From Bacteroidota bacterium (GTDB lineage Bacteria > Bacteroidota > Bacteroidia > Cytophagales > Cytophagaceae), in the NCBI GenBank assembly GCA_023428135.1, contig JAEYZG010000039.1:4894-68893 (forward strand): a stretch of DNA of 64,000 nt. The letters are read 5' to 3'. A model generated the notes under the pieces. That model was not told the DNA's origin. It was given only the letters and a program-made list of their open reading frames with translations, and did no database searches. Position 1 is the first letter of the stretch, and each line of letters starts with the position of its first letter. Shown piece by piece: positions 1-9,495 of this stretch. Position numbers and translations under genes: made by a program.

Positions 1-116
1 AGAGAGGTAGCAAATAGTAGAATCAAAATTAATAATATAGCAGTAAATCCGGGTATTAAAAATCCAACAATGGTGAATAATGCAGCTGATTTTAAGTAAT
101 TGAATTCAGTATTCAT
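1..116 (-). CDS. Small membrane protein, partial (C-terminus outside window)
   Basis: An open frame runs from an ATG at 116 leftward off the window edge. The 38 visible residues start MNTEFNYLKSAALFTIVGFL and continue as an almost uninterrupted hydrophobic stretch rich in Ile, Leu and Phe, so one or two membrane helices near the N-terminus are likely. Nothing visible identifies a family. The frame has no stop up to the edge, so the true length is unknown. Confidence 0.5.
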   Translation of the reverse strand, partial: MNTEFNYLKSAALFTIVGFLIPGFTAILLILILLFATS

Positions 117-195
117 TTGTAAAACATTCCACGTGACTTTATTTTATATACAATTTACTTGAATTTTGGCCGATATTCAAACGAGGCCATGTTAC

Positions 196-393
196 TTATA
201 GTGCTCTGGTATCTACAAGCGTTCTGTTCCTTTTTCCTTGGTACAGAAAAAGCTTACCAAATGCCCTAGACTTGAAATACATCTTACTTTCAGATTTAAT
301 CAATTTTTTGAGACATCTTCCTTCAAAATTATAATCCTTATTACCCTTCCAGTCACCGGATTTTGATACTATCTTTGTGGTCCATTTTCCCAA
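196..393 (-). CDS. Doubtful short ORF, 65 aa
   Basis: This frame lies between the partial membrane gene and the helicase and would diverge from the helicase start by ten bases. The product is basic and soluble (begins MGKWTTKIVSKSGDWKGNKD) and looks slightly more protein-like than a random shadow, with alternating Lys/Gly and aromatic residues. No family is recognised and no promoter or ribosome binding site supports it. It may not be a gene. Confidence 0.25.
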   Translation of the reverse strand: MGKWTTKIVSKSGDWKGNKDYNFEGRCLKKLIKSESKMYFKSRAFGKLFLYQGKRNRTLVDTRAL

Positions 394-402
394 ACTATTT
401 TA

Positions 403-2448
403 ATGATCAACGCAACGGAGCAAGGAGAAAGAGAATACCTTGAAGAGATTAAAGAAAAACTTACGCTGGGTGTTAAGTACATAGATGAAACTGTAAAGCG
501 CTATTCAGAGGAGATGAGGCAGAAAAAGCAATATATCCATGAGCAAAAGTCGGGCATGGATGAGGCTGAAATGGTTGCTGCGGATCAATCTATTAATCGA
601 ATGGCGTTTACAGGAGGAGCAGCAGTAGAAAGAAAACGGAAACTGATCAAGCTGCGTCAGTCACCTTACTTTGGACGAATAGATTTTATTGGCAATGATC
701 AGGTAAGAGTGCCTGTTTATATCGGCATCTATTCCTTTGCTGATATGGAAAAGCGTGTGAACCTGATCTATGACTGGCGTGCACCGATATCCTCCATGTT
801 CTACGACTTTGAATTGGGTGAAGCATTTTACACCACACCTTCAGGAACTGTTCAGGGAGAGATTGTATTAAAACGACAATACAAGATCAGAGATGGTCGT
901 ATGGAGTTTATGATCGAAAACGAGATCAATATTCATGACGATGTTCTTCAGAAAGAGTTAGCCAGGTCTTCTGATGACAAGATGAAGAACATCGTGGCAA
1001 CCATCCAGCGTGATCAGAATGCCGTTATCAGGAACGATACATCCCGTATTATGGTGATTCAGGGAGTAGCCGGATCTGGTAAGACCTCTATTGCTTTGCA
1101 CAGAATCGCTTTCCTGTTGTACCGCTTCAGAGATAGCATTGCTGCAAAAGATATCCTGATCATATCTCCCAATAAAGTTTTTGCCGATTACATCTCTAAC
1201 GTCCTGCCAGAGCTTGGTGAAGAGCACATTCCGGAGCTGGTCATGGAAGAGCTGGCTTCAGACTTACTTGATAAGAAATACAAGTTTCAAACCTTCTTTG
1301 AGCAGGTGTCCAGTTTACTCGATGCCCATGATCCCGATTTCATTGAACGTATTAAATTTAAGTCATCATTTGAATTCCTCAGCAAGCTGAATCAGTATCT
1401 TCTTCATGTAGAGAATAATTATTTCAAATCTACAGACCTTAAGATTGGTCAGACGGTAGTTTTGGGTCATTTCATCCTTCAGAAGTTTAAGAACTATCAT
1501 CGGATGCCGATGTTAAAAAGGTTTGATCTTGTAGTAAAAGACATACAGACATTTGTCAGAGAAGCCAAAGGGCAGAAGCTAACAGGAAGAGATAAAGCAA
1601 AGATCTGGGAAGCTGTTCCCCGCATGTTCAGATTTAACAATGTGTTTGACCTCTACAAAGACTTTTATCAATGGATCGGCAGACCAGACTTGTTCAAAAC
1701 AGATCAGCAAACGGGGTTAGAGTATTCGGATGTTTTTGCTTTGATCTATTTCCGGTTACGTCTTGAAGGGATAAGTACATTCGACAGGGTAAAACACTTG
1801 CTGATTGATGAAATGCAGGATTACACTCCGGTTCAATATGCAGTGTTATCAAGATTGTTTCCTTGCAGAATGACCATTCTGGGAGATATCAGTCAGACCG
1901 TAAACCCATACAGTGCTTCATCAGCGGAAACCATTGAAAGAGTATTTCCTTCAGCAGATATTGTAAAGCTGAACAGAAGTTACAGGTCAACCATGGAGAT
2001 TACTACTTTCGCTCAGCGTATTGTTCCAAACCCTGATATTATCCCAATGGAAAGGCATGGGCAGGAGCCGGTAGTATCTGGATTTAACAGCATAGAAAAA
2101 GAGTTTGCGGCCATTAAACAAATGATTATTGCTTTCAGAGGATCAGAGAATCGTTCTCTCGGAATTATATGCAAGACACAGCAACAGGCAGAGAAAGCTT
2201 ATAATGCTTTAAAAGCAGAAGGAGTTCATTTGCTCACAGATGAGTCTGTCTCATTTAAAGAAGGTGTCAATATTAGTTCTGCTCATTTGGCTAAAGGGCT
2301 TGAATTTGATGAGGTGATAGTTCCGTTTGCGACAGCAGAGAACTATAAAACGGATGTAGATAAAAGCATGTTGTATATAGCATGCACGCGAACGATGCAC
2401 AAGTTGACTATTACGTATTCTGTAAAGCTAACGGGATTTTTATTATAA
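403..2448 (+). CDS. helD: HelD-like UvrD/Rep superfamily 1 helicase
   Basis: The 681-residue protein is an SF1 ATPase of the UvrD/HelD type. An N-terminal helical arm (roughly residues 8-85) precedes a beta-rich segment. The Walker A motif GVAGSGKTS is at about 221-229, the Walker B region LLIDEMQDYTP is near 465, GDISQTVNPY follows, and a late motif HLAKGLEFDEVIVP lies near the C-terminus. The long N-terminal arm before Walker A is typical of HelD proteins, which in Firmicutes bind RNA polymerase and release stalled complexes. That role is known for the family and is only inferred here. The protein is about 90 residues shorter than Bacillus HelD. It stands alone, with no obvious operon partner. 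Confidence 0.85.
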   Translation: MINATEQGEREYLEEIKEKLTLGVKYIDETVKRYSEEMRQKKQYIHEQKSGMDEAEMVAADQSINRMAFTGGAAVERKRKLIKLRQSPYFGRIDFIGNDQVRVPVYIGIYSFADMEKRVNLIYDWRAPISSMFYDFELGEAFYTTPSGTVQGEIVLKRQYKIRDGRMEFMIENEINIHDDVLQKELARSSDDKMKNIVATIQRDQNAVIRNDTSRIMVIQGVAGSGKTSIALHRIAFLLYRFRDSIAAKDILIISPNKVFADYISNVLPELGEEHIPELVMEELASDLLDKKYKFQTFFEQVSSLLDAHDPDFIERIKFKSSFEFLSKLNQYLLHVENNYFKSTDLKIGQTVVLGHFILQKFKNYHRMPMLKRFDLVVKDIQTFVREAKGQKLTGRDKAKIWEAVPRMFRFNNVFDLYKDFYQWIGRPDLFKTDQQTGLEYSDVFALIYFRLRLEGISTFDRVKHLLIDEMQDYTPVQYAVLSRLFPCRMTILGDISQTVNPYSASSAETIERVFPSADIVKLNRSYRSTMEITTFAQRIVPNPDIIPMERHGQEPVVSGFNSIEKEFAAIKQMIIAFRGSENRSLGIICKTQQQAEKAYNALKAEGVHLLTDESVSFKEGVNISSAHLAKGLEFDEVIVPFATAENYKTDVDKSMLYIACTRTMHKLTITYSVKLTGFLL

Positions 2449-2659
2449 TAAAGTAAGAGTTCATTGCCTGGAATTGGAGTTGTTTAATTTTTATTGTTGC
2501 TCATTATCAGTGTTTTTAAAGCGCCAGGCATGATGCTCTTCCTTTCTTTTTCAGAATGAGAATTTAAGGTTTGGGGAGTCTTATTTTATGTTGAAGGGGG
2601 ATGAATTTTGAAATAAATTGTTAAAATATTATCTTACAATTAAATTATATTTTTTTAAT

Positions 2660-4999
2660 ATGAAACAAACTATACAACTACTTTTAGGATTTTTATTTTT
2701 AGTAAATCCTTTTATCGCAGATGCTCAATCATACATATGGGCAAGAAGTACAGAATCCTTGTTAAATTATCACCAAGCAAAATCAATAGCTGTCGATGAT
2801 TCAGGGAATGTCTATGCAGCAGGTAATTATTTTGAATTTATTTCCTTTAAAGATACTTCCTTACAATCCAAAACCTGGAATCCTTTTCTTACAAAATACA
2901 ATTCACGAGGTGAGATTTTATGGGTTAAAAGTGTAAAAAGTGTAGAAGATCAACCTCAAGCTTATGTTGATGATATTTATTGTGATTCAAAAGGATTTGT
3001 TTATTTAACAGGATATTATGAGGGGAACGTTCATTTGGGTAATTTCGCCCTAACCGGAGACTATCTTCATGAATCTTGTTTTATTGCTAAATGTGATAAT
3101 AAAGGAAATTTTTTATGGGTTAGAAACGCAGTAGAGACAGATCGGGAAACATATAAACACGGCCTGGTACGTGGTTACGGTATTTCAGGAGATAATAAAG
3201 GAAATATTTTTGTTACTGGTGGTTTTACGGGCACGGTGAGCTTTGATAATTATAGTGTTACATCTTCAGGGGCAAGAGATATTTTTGTTGCAAAATATAA
3301 TGAAAACGGAATTGTTCAATGGGTAAGTAAGGCTGGTGGGTTGTTTGAAGATACGGGCAATGACATAACAGTAGATTCTCTGGGCAACTCTTATGTAATT
3401 GGATCTTGTGGTTACACAAGTAGAGGTAGAGTGAATACTGAAGCGCTATTTGATACCATTTCCATTCCAGTAAGTTATAATGGAGATTGTTTTATTGCAA
3501 AATATAATCCACAGGGTAAGGTGGTTTGGGTTAAATATTCTACATCATCAGGAAAAGTACATGGAAATGAAATAACATTTGATGGACACAATAATCTTTA
3601 TGTATGCGGTGACTTTTATTACTCTGTAAGGTTTGATAATATTCTTTTATCTAGTAGTTCCATGGATAATTTCTTTATTTGCCGATACGATACTGATGGG
3701 CAAATTGATTGGGCAAAACAAACAGATGTTAAACATATAGCATCAGATCATACATCACATGTATATTTATTCTCTTCTGAAAACATGGTAGAAAAGTGGG
3801 ATTCAACCGGAAAACCAGTGTGGGAGTCTCAAAAAGTAGGGCAGGAAGTAGTATACCCGGCTTCAATATGTGTAAATAATAAAGGTACACTTTATCTGTT
3901 GGGAGATTATAATGGAAAATTAGATCTGGGTACCAATCATTTATTATCCAAATACTATAAATCCGGGATGTTCATATCTGCAGTAGGCGATTCTACTTTT
4001 GTCAATGGAAATAGTAATTTGATCAAGGGAAGTATTTTTCATGATAGAAATAAGGATTGTAATCGTGATGCAGATGAAGAATATATGAATGACGTTTGGG
4101 TGGAAGCATTGCCCGGTCCTTATTATGCAAAGACAGATGAAAATGGTCATTATTCATTAAAATTAGACACAGGTACCTATACCATTAGAGAAGTTGAGCC
4201 GTTTAGTATCTATTCTGAAAATGTGCAAAGCTGTCCTTTAACAGATTATCGACTGGTCTTAAATAAAACGGCCATAGATACATCCGGATTTGATTTTGCA
4301 AATAATCATCAAAGTTGTTCTTTATTAAAAGTTGATTTAACGGATGATAACAGGTATCAGAGAGCATCAAGTTTCCTCTGTTATTCTAATCTGACTCTGC
4401 TAAAGTATTGTAATTATGGAGATTTACCTCAAAAAGACATTCATATCATTTTAAAATATCCTAAGAATGCCCAGATAGTCCAAAGTTCTATTCCCTGGGT
4501 CAGTAAATCAGATTCAACCGTAAATTTTTTCATTCCCGAATTACAGCCTTTTAGCTGTGGTGAAATAATAATCAATGAAGATATTTCTTGCGATGATATA
4601 TCAGATCCTAATCAGACTATACTATATCATGCATCTATACAAAAAGCAGAAAATTGCGGGGTAGATACATTGTTTAATAATGCAACGATGTATAAAAGAA
4701 TTCCTGTGATAAATGGTATTCCGGAAAATGATAAAGTAACTTCATCTAAGTTATTGGTATATCCCAATCCATTTAGCGATAGACTATCATTTCGTTTTAA
4801 TTCAATATATGAAGAGGCTAATTTAAAACTCCTCATCATTGATGGTTCAGGCAAAAAAATAAGTGAAGAGGAGTTTTCTGTTAATTCAGACACAACATCC
4901 TTTGATTATGAAAATGCATCTTTAAATCAAGGTATTTATCATTACATCGTAGAAAAAGATAGTGAAATAATCGGATCGGGTAATGTTGTGAAATTTTAG
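2660..4999 (+). CDS. T9SS-secreted protein with SBBP-like repeats and SdrD-like B domain
   Basis: I start this gene at ATG 2660 rather than the upstream TTG, because the product then begins with a clean signal peptide (MKQTIQLLLGFLFLVNPFIA, then DAQS). Six or more propeller-like repeats follow, each with a signature such as DDSGNVYAAGNY, DNKGNIFVTGGF or NNKGTLYLLGDY, spaced about 60-70 residues over residues 35-440; this pattern matches SBBP repeats. Residues about 456-515 resemble an SdrD B-like domain (GSIFHDRNKDCNRDADEEY). The last 80 residues carry LLVYPNPFSDRLSF and a closing beta strand, the type A sorting domain for the type IX secretion system. It is likely a surface or secreted protein; its substrate cannot be told. 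Confidence 0.85.
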   Translation: MKQTIQLLLGFLFLVNPFIADAQSYIWARSTESLLNYHQAKSIAVDDSGNVYAAGNYFEFISFKDTSLQSKTWNPFLTKYNSRGEILWVKSVKSVEDQPQAYVDDIYCDSKGFVYLTGYYEGNVHLGNFALTGDYLHESCFIAKCDNKGNFLWVRNAVETDRETYKHGLVRGYGISGDNKGNIFVTGGFTGTVSFDNYSVTSSGARDIFVAKYNENGIVQWVSKAGGLFEDTGNDITVDSLGNSYVIGSCGYTSRGRVNTEALFDTISIPVSYNGDCFIAKYNPQGKVVWVKYSTSSGKVHGNEITFDGHNNLYVCGDFYYSVRFDNILLSSSSMDNFFICRYDTDGQIDWAKQTDVKHIASDHTSHVYLFSSENMVEKWDSTGKPVWESQKVGQEVVYPASICVNNKGTLYLLGDYNGKLDLGTNHLLSKYYKSGMFISAVGDSTFVNGNSNLIKGSIFHDRNKDCNRDADEEYMNDVWVEALPGPYYAKTDENGHYSLKLDTGTYTIREVEPFSIYSENVQSCPLTDYRLVLNKTAIDTSGFDFANNHQSCSLLKVDLTDDNRYQRASSFLCYSNLTLLKYCNYGDLPQKDIHIILKYPKNAQIVQSSIPWVSKSDSTVNFFIPELQPFSCGEIIINEDISCDDISDPNQTILYHASIQKAENCGVDTLFNNATMYKRIPVINGIPENDKVTSSKLLVYPNPFSDRLSFRFNSIYEEANLKLLIIDGSGKKISEEEFSVNSDTTSFDYENASLNQGIYHYIVEKDSEIIGSGNVVKF

Positions 5000-5058
5000 T
5001 AGACCTTTTCATAGCAGAGGTATAATGGCTTTTGAAAAAGAGTGAGAACTCTGAGTTC

Positions 5059-5087
5059 AGCGAAGGATCTTATCTTTGATCTTCGCT
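5059..5087 (+). terminator. Stem-loop after the T9SS gene
   Basis: AGCGAAGGATC and GATCTTCGCT pair as a 10-bp stem with one bulged G and an 8-base loop. It lies 60 bases downstream of the T9SS gene stop. No strong T-run follows, so it may be a processing or attenuating hairpin rather than a classic intrinsic terminator. Confidence 0.4.
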
Positions 5088-5237
5088 GGACATTCAGTAC
5101 TAAAGAGAGATTAAAAGGTTAAGTCTAGTTTTGAAAAGTGATTGATATTCATGAAGAATTTCTTTCAACTGGAAATGCTTAAATTTAGATATTGCAATAA
5201 TGTATAACTTGATTTTATAACAGAACCATTTTTATAA

Positions 5238-7595
5238 ATGCATTTTTTCAGTAGACTGGTTATCTTTTTATTATCCCTTGCAGTTTCTTATCAGAAATTG
5301 TCAGCTCAGGTAACCAACAATAGTATTTCAATTAAAGGTCATATCAAAGAATCATCAGGCAACGAGCCTATTGTAGGAGTGGTGGTAAGTATACCTGCCA
5401 TTAATTTAAGCACCGCTACAGATACATCAGGATATTATTCACTTAATTTTGAATGCAAAGACACTCTTGAAGTCTTGTTTCTGATGCAGGGATATGCTAC
5501 CAAGAAGAAAAGGGTTTGGAGTTCTCAGGTGCTCGATGTCAGACTTATTTCAGATCAGCATTTTTTGAAGGAGATTACCATTCTTGGGGAAGATACAACT
5601 TATCTGAGCAGTGATGTACAAATGAGTAAGATTAACTTGTCGATGAAACAGGTTAATAGCGTACCTTCATTGCTTGGAGAAAGAGATGTGATCAAAGTTT
5701 TGCAACTGATGCCCGGAGTACAAAAGGGTAGAGAAGGGAATACTGCCATGTATGTACGTGGTGGAGGTCCAGATCAGAACCTTATTATGTTGGACGGCAT
5801 GCCTTTTTATAATGCTTCTCATTTGTACGGCTTCTTTTCTCTGTTTAATTCGGATGTTTTGCAAAATGTAGAATTTACCAAAGGAGCTTTTCCTGCAAGG
5901 TATGGAGGTAAGCTGTCATCTGTATTGGATATGACTATGAAGGCGGGCAATAAAAAGGAATATCACGGTGAGGTTGGGGTAGGAATCCTTTCATCCAAGC
6001 TCATGCTTGAAGGACCTATAAAGAAAGATAAGTGTTCCTTTATTATAGGGGCAAGAAGAAGTTATATGGATTTATTAATAAGTCCTTTCCTTCCTGACAC
6101 GTCTAAGGTTTCGTATTATTTCTATGATATTAATGCCAAAGTGAATTGGGATATTAATCGCAGAAATAAAATCAGCTTCAGCTTTTACAATGGTAAAGAT
6201 AATTTTAAAAGTAATTATGCCGACTTTGAATCTAGTACTAAAGTTCGTCTGAACTGGAATAACATACTTGGCAATCTAGTCTGGGATAATATTATTTCCG
6301 ACAAATTCTTTTCCAGACTTTCTGTAGGGGCAAGCAAATTTTTTATAAAAACTAAAGAATATACCTATCAGGATAGTACAGTCTATGATTATAATTACAA
6401 TTCTTCTATTAAAGATATTACCCTTAAATATGAATTGCTTTATAAGCTCTCTGATAAGCACACTATCAATGCTGGTCTACAAATGATCTTTCATCATTTT
6501 GTACCTGGTGCATATATTCAAGAGATCAAGAATGATGTATCAGATGTGTCTGATAAGCCTGTCTCCTCCCGGGAGATGTCTTTATATGTTGAAGAGACAG
6601 GCAGAATTTCATCCTTTTTCTCTTACAATATAGGAGGAAGGCTTACAAGATACAGTGTCAGAAATAAAATCTATATCAAGCCAGAACCAAGAGCTTCGGT
6701 GGCTTTCCATATAACTAAAAGGTTTGCAATTAAAGCTTCTTATGCAGAAATGAATCAATATGCATTGATGCTTTCGCAGTCGATATTAGGGCCACCACTC
6801 GATTTATGGGTGCCTGCAACAGATAATATTTCTCCACAAAATTCAAAACAAGTCGCATTAGGCCTAGCTAAGGATTTTAAAAATAGCTTGACTTTTACAA
6901 TAGAAGGTTATTATAAAAAGAGTTTTAATCTCGTTGAATATAAAGAAGGCTCTAGCTTTTTGGTCAAAGATGTTGACCGCTCAGGACACTTTAAGACCTG
7001 GGAGGATCAGGTTACTCAAGGCGGAGGATGGGCATATGGAAGTGAGTTTATGCTTCATAAAAGAGCAGGTAAGTTGTCTGGTTGGCTGGCTTATACATTG
7101 TCGTGGAATTGGATGGAGTTTAAAGAACTTAATCTGGGAAGAAAATACCCGGCCAAATATGATAACAGGCATGATGCGTCTGTGGTAGTTATATACAAGC
7201 CCAAAGAGAAGTTTTCATTGTCATTAACCTGGGTATATTCTTCAGGTAATGCTTATACAATACCTACGGAAATTGCCCGTGAAATAAACAGTGAGCCGAA
7301 AAGTGATCCATGGGGGTTTATGTATACCGTCTATGCTCCAAAAAACAGTTATAGAATGCCGGCATACCACAGACTTGACCTCGGAGCTCAATTTCAGAAA
7401 AAGTTAAAAAGAAATATTTCAAGGGTATGGGACGTCAGTATATACAACGTTTATAATCGGGAAAATCCTTATTATTATTTCCTTGCAAAAGATGGATATA
7501 TTGAATATAGTAACATACGCTATACAAAATACAAATTGAATAAGGTTATTTTGTTTCCGATTATTCCTTCAGTTTCATATAGATTAATTTTCTGA
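5238..7595 (+). CDS. TonB-dependent outer-membrane receptor with carboxypeptidase-like N-terminal domain
   Basis: A 785-residue receptor. It has a signal peptide (ending near LSAQ, residue 24) and a CarboxypepD_reg-like beta-sandwich at about 30-110 (IKGHIKESSGNEPIVGVVVS). A plug domain follows with PSLLGERDVIKVLQLMPGVQ and the conserved VRGGGPDQNLIMLDGMPFYN at about 150-195. The rest is a C-terminal beta-barrel ending in an aromatic strand (SVSYRLIF). It should import a ligand across the outer membrane using TonB energy. The next gene is a DUF4249 lipoprotein overlapping by one base, a common Bacteroidota pairing distinct from SusC/SusD. No SusD is present, so glycan import is not supported; the ligand is unknown. 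Confidence 0.85.
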   Translation: MHFFSRLVIFLLSLAVSYQKLSAQVTNNSISIKGHIKESSGNEPIVGVVVSIPAINLSTATDTSGYYSLNFECKDTLEVLFLMQGYATKKKRVWSSQVLDVRLISDQHFLKEITILGEDTTYLSSDVQMSKINLSMKQVNSVPSLLGERDVIKVLQLMPGVQKGREGNTAMYVRGGGPDQNLIMLDGMPFYNASHLYGFFSLFNSDVLQNVEFTKGAFPARYGGKLSSVLDMTMKAGNKKEYHGEVGVGILSSKLMLEGPIKKDKCSFIIGARRSYMDLLISPFLPDTSKVSYYFYDINAKVNWDINRRNKISFSFYNGKDNFKSNYADFESSTKVRLNWNNILGNLVWDNIISDKFFSRLSVGASKFFIKTKEYTYQDSTVYDYNYNSSIKDITLKYELLYKLSDKHTINAGLQMIFHHFVPGAYIQEIKNDVSDVSDKPVSSREMSLYVEETGRISSFFSYNIGGRLTRYSVRNKIYIKPEPRASVAFHITKRFAIKASYAEMNQYALMLSQSILGPPLDLWVPATDNISPQNSKQVALGLAKDFKNSLTFTIEGYYKKSFNLVEYKEGSSFLVKDVDRSGHFKTWEDQVTQGGGWAYGSEFMLHKRAGKLSGWLAYTLSWNWMEFKELNLGRKYPAKYDNRHDASVVVIYKPKEKFSLSLTWVYSSGNAYTIPTEIAREINSEPKSDPWGFMYTVYAPKNSYRMPAYHRLDLGAQFQKKLKRNISRVWDVSIYNVYNRENPYYYFLAKDGYIEYSNIRYTKYKLNKVILFPIIPSVSYRLIF

Positions 7596-8536
7596 TGGTC
7601 CTTTTTTACAAATATATATCATTGTTGATGGTATCATTTTTTTTGTTTACCTCCTGTATAAAAGAGGCGGATGAGGTGAAAGTTCCGACTTCTTTAAGAG
7701 ATATGAAAATCATAGTGCGGGGATTGGTAGACAAAAATGAAATAAAGATATATGTAAGCCAGACCTTACCGTTTTTTAATAAAAATGGATATTCTTTTGA
7801 TCAACAGTATATAGATGATGCCAGGGTAACCATCTCCGATGGAAAAGATACGCTTGAATTGCCTTACAGGTATAGATTCAATCCGGAAATTGCTTATTAT
7901 GGATACTTCGGAATGCCTTTTGATTTTAGAGCTGGTTTGAAATTATATCTAAATGTCGATTTACCTGATGGAAGACATGTTGATGCTGTGACTATAGTTC
8001 CGGATGATATTAATGTGACAGTAACAAAGTCAGATTCAATGTACATAAAGGACCAATGGATTTTTGGGTATAATTGTATCAATAACTCATTAAATTCTGA
8101 ATATGCTTTGGGGCACTATGAGTATTATCTATATAATAATATATTTATAGAACCTTTAAAAGATACGGTATATAGAATTTCAAGCCAAAGTAGTTATAGG
8201 ATTATTTACAATATGCCTGACCATCCATATTTTCAATCTTATTCTTATCGAAGCATTATAGATCGTGCTGGAGCAGAGTCTATCACTTATAGAAAATATA
8301 ACTATCTTCAATTTTTCTCTTTTAATAAGGGATTAAAAGAATACAATTTTCGTGATATGTTTTCTGATCCACGTATTGATAGACCATCTGGAGAACCTAT
8401 ATATTCAGGGGACAGCACAGACGCTTTTCAGGAGCCACTCTTCTCAGAACCTATTTACTATAATTATTATTCAAACATCAATGGTGGTTTAGGCTTTTTT
8501 GAAGCGTATCAGGAAAAGATAGTTTATCTTGAATAG
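7595..8536 (+). CDS. DUF4249-type lipoprotein
   Basis: The 313-residue product starts with a lipoprotein signal (SLLMVSFFLFTSCIKEADE, lipid-anchored Cys about residue 20). A beta-rich body follows with a MKIIVRGLVDKNEIKIYVSQ segment typical of DUF4249. The start ATG shares one base with the receptor stop codon (TGATG), so the two are translationally coupled. DUF4249 proteins regularly follow TonB receptors in this phylum and are presumed to be surface or periplasmic partners of the receptor. The function is otherwise unknown. Confidence 0.75.
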   Translation: MVLFYKYISLLMVSFFLFTSCIKEADEVKVPTSLRDMKIIVRGLVDKNEIKIYVSQTLPFFNKNGYSFDQQYIDDARVTISDGKDTLELPYRYRFNPEIAYYGYFGMPFDFRAGLKLYLNVDLPDGRHVDAVTIVPDDINVTVTKSDSMYIKDQWIFGYNCINNSLNSEYALGHYEYYLYNNIFIEPLKDTVYRISSQSSYRIIYNMPDHPYFQSYSYRSIIDRAGAESITYRKYNYLQFFSFNKGLKEYNFRDMFSDPRIDRPSGEPIYSGDSTDAFQEPLFSEPIYYNYYSNINGGLGFFEAYQEKIVYLE

Positions 8537-8645
8537 AAGATTCACTGAGGACTTTTTGATATTAGATTAATGCCTTCATCTTTTTAGATAGTTACAACCT
8601 TGTATTATTATTTGTATTTAATCGAATCAACAGTTTACCAAAACA

Positions 8646-9053
8646 ATGAAAAAAGTAGAATTCCTTTTTCCTTCTCTGGTGCTTATTCTCAGTATTCTAG
8701 ATATCATTGGAAATCTTTCTTTAAATAATATACCAACATTAATTATATCTTCTATTGGAATAATTGGAGTTATTCTATTTGTCTTTAAAAATAAATGGTA
8801 TAAGGCATTGATCTATCTGTGGATTATAAGCCAGATTATTGTTATTTCATACTTTTGGGATGTCGTTCAGGTGCTAAGTTTTAAATTTGGTTTTACATTT
8901 ATATTTCACAGCGACGGGGAGATTGGTATTTTTTTGAATATTCTTCCATTCTTTTATTTTGTTGCATTCAGAGTATTACAAATGAGTACTATTATTGGTT
9001 CTAAGATTGTAATCAAACGTTATAATAAAGACAGCAGAATAAAACATTTATGA
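8646..9053 (+). CDS. Small integral membrane protein
   Basis: This 135-residue protein has about four hydrophobic segments (roughly residues 7-25, 30-47, 50-72 and 95-118) and a basic C-terminal tail ending YNKDSRIKHL. No family is recognised. Its TGA stop at 9051 is followed by 90 codons in the same frame that look coding (see the next entry), so the two may be parts of one former gene or neighbouring coupled genes. Confidence 0.6.
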   Translation: MKKVEFLFPSLVLILSILDIIGNLSLNNIPTLIISSIGIIGVILFVFKNKWYKALIYLWIISQIIVISYFWDVVQVLSFKFGFTFIFHSDGEIGIFLNILPFFYFVAFRVLQMSTIIGSKIVIKRYNKDSRIKHL

Positions 9054-9323
9054 CCAGTTGAAGGAGCTGTTCTTAAGAGAGTTAACCTTTCAGGGGAAAG
9101 AGAGTGGATCCTGGTGAATCTTGATAAACCAATTACTTTATTGAATGAGGAAATTAATTTCGTTTTATTAAAAGCCGAAGGGGAAAAACCTCTGCAAAAA
9201 TCAAAGAAGAAACAGCTTGCATACTTCAGGATAATTGAAGAAGCGGTTGTTGATGTGAACACTGATTCTTTTTCAAAAGAACATACCAAGTTTATAGATT
9301 GGGTTGTTATAGAATCAAGATAA
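9054..9323 (+). CDS. Small soluble ORF in frame with the preceding gene, start unclear
   Basis: The frame directly after the TGA at 9051-9053 is open to 9323 and reads like protein from its first codon (PVEGAVLKRVNLSGEREWIL, then a Lys/Glu-rich soluble stretch ending WVVIESR). The first possible start inside it is GTG 9114, which would give 69 residues. An ATG at 9050 overlaps the upstream stop as ATGA but lies in another frame and stops after three codons. A single-base indel after that ATG would restore a coupled gene. It may be a small gene with a GTG start or a frameshifted one. No family is recognised. Confidence 0.4.
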   Translation, partial: PVEGAVLKRVNLSGEREWILVNLDKPITLLNEEINFVLLKAEGEKPLQKSKKKQLAYFRIIEEAVVDVNTDSFSKEHTKFIDWVVIESR

Positions 9324-9413
9324 CCTTGTAAAGGCAGTTATTTACGTGTCCTATCAATGGTTATAAACTTTATCCCTTAAAACTGATATAACTAATAACA
9401 TAAACATTAAAGT

Positions 9414-9433
9414 CCCTCTCCTTCAGGAGAGGG
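9414..9433. repeat. Dispersed-type intergenic palindrome
   Basis: CCCTCTCC, a four-base loop TTCA, then GGAGAGGG form a perfect 8-bp hairpin, followed by ATTTAGGGTGAGGTC. This hairpin plus GGGTGAGG string is a widespread intergenic repeat motif in many bacteria (recalled, not searched). It sits between the small ORF and the convergent SDR gene, so it may also help termination. Confidence 0.5.
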
Positions 9434-9495
9434 ATTTAGGGTGAGGTCTTTGATATACTCAAACTTATTGGTTTAAGTATACAGCATTTTTTTTA

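Noticed and set aside
5238..8536. SusC/SusD glycan-uptake pair
   Set aside because: The receptor is followed by a DUF4249 lipoprotein, not SusD, and no glycoside hydrolase is nearby.
9020..9289. 89-residue minus-strand ORF opposite the 9054-9323 frame
   Set aside because: Ser-, Phe- and Leu-rich shadow; the plus frame has the more natural residue pattern.
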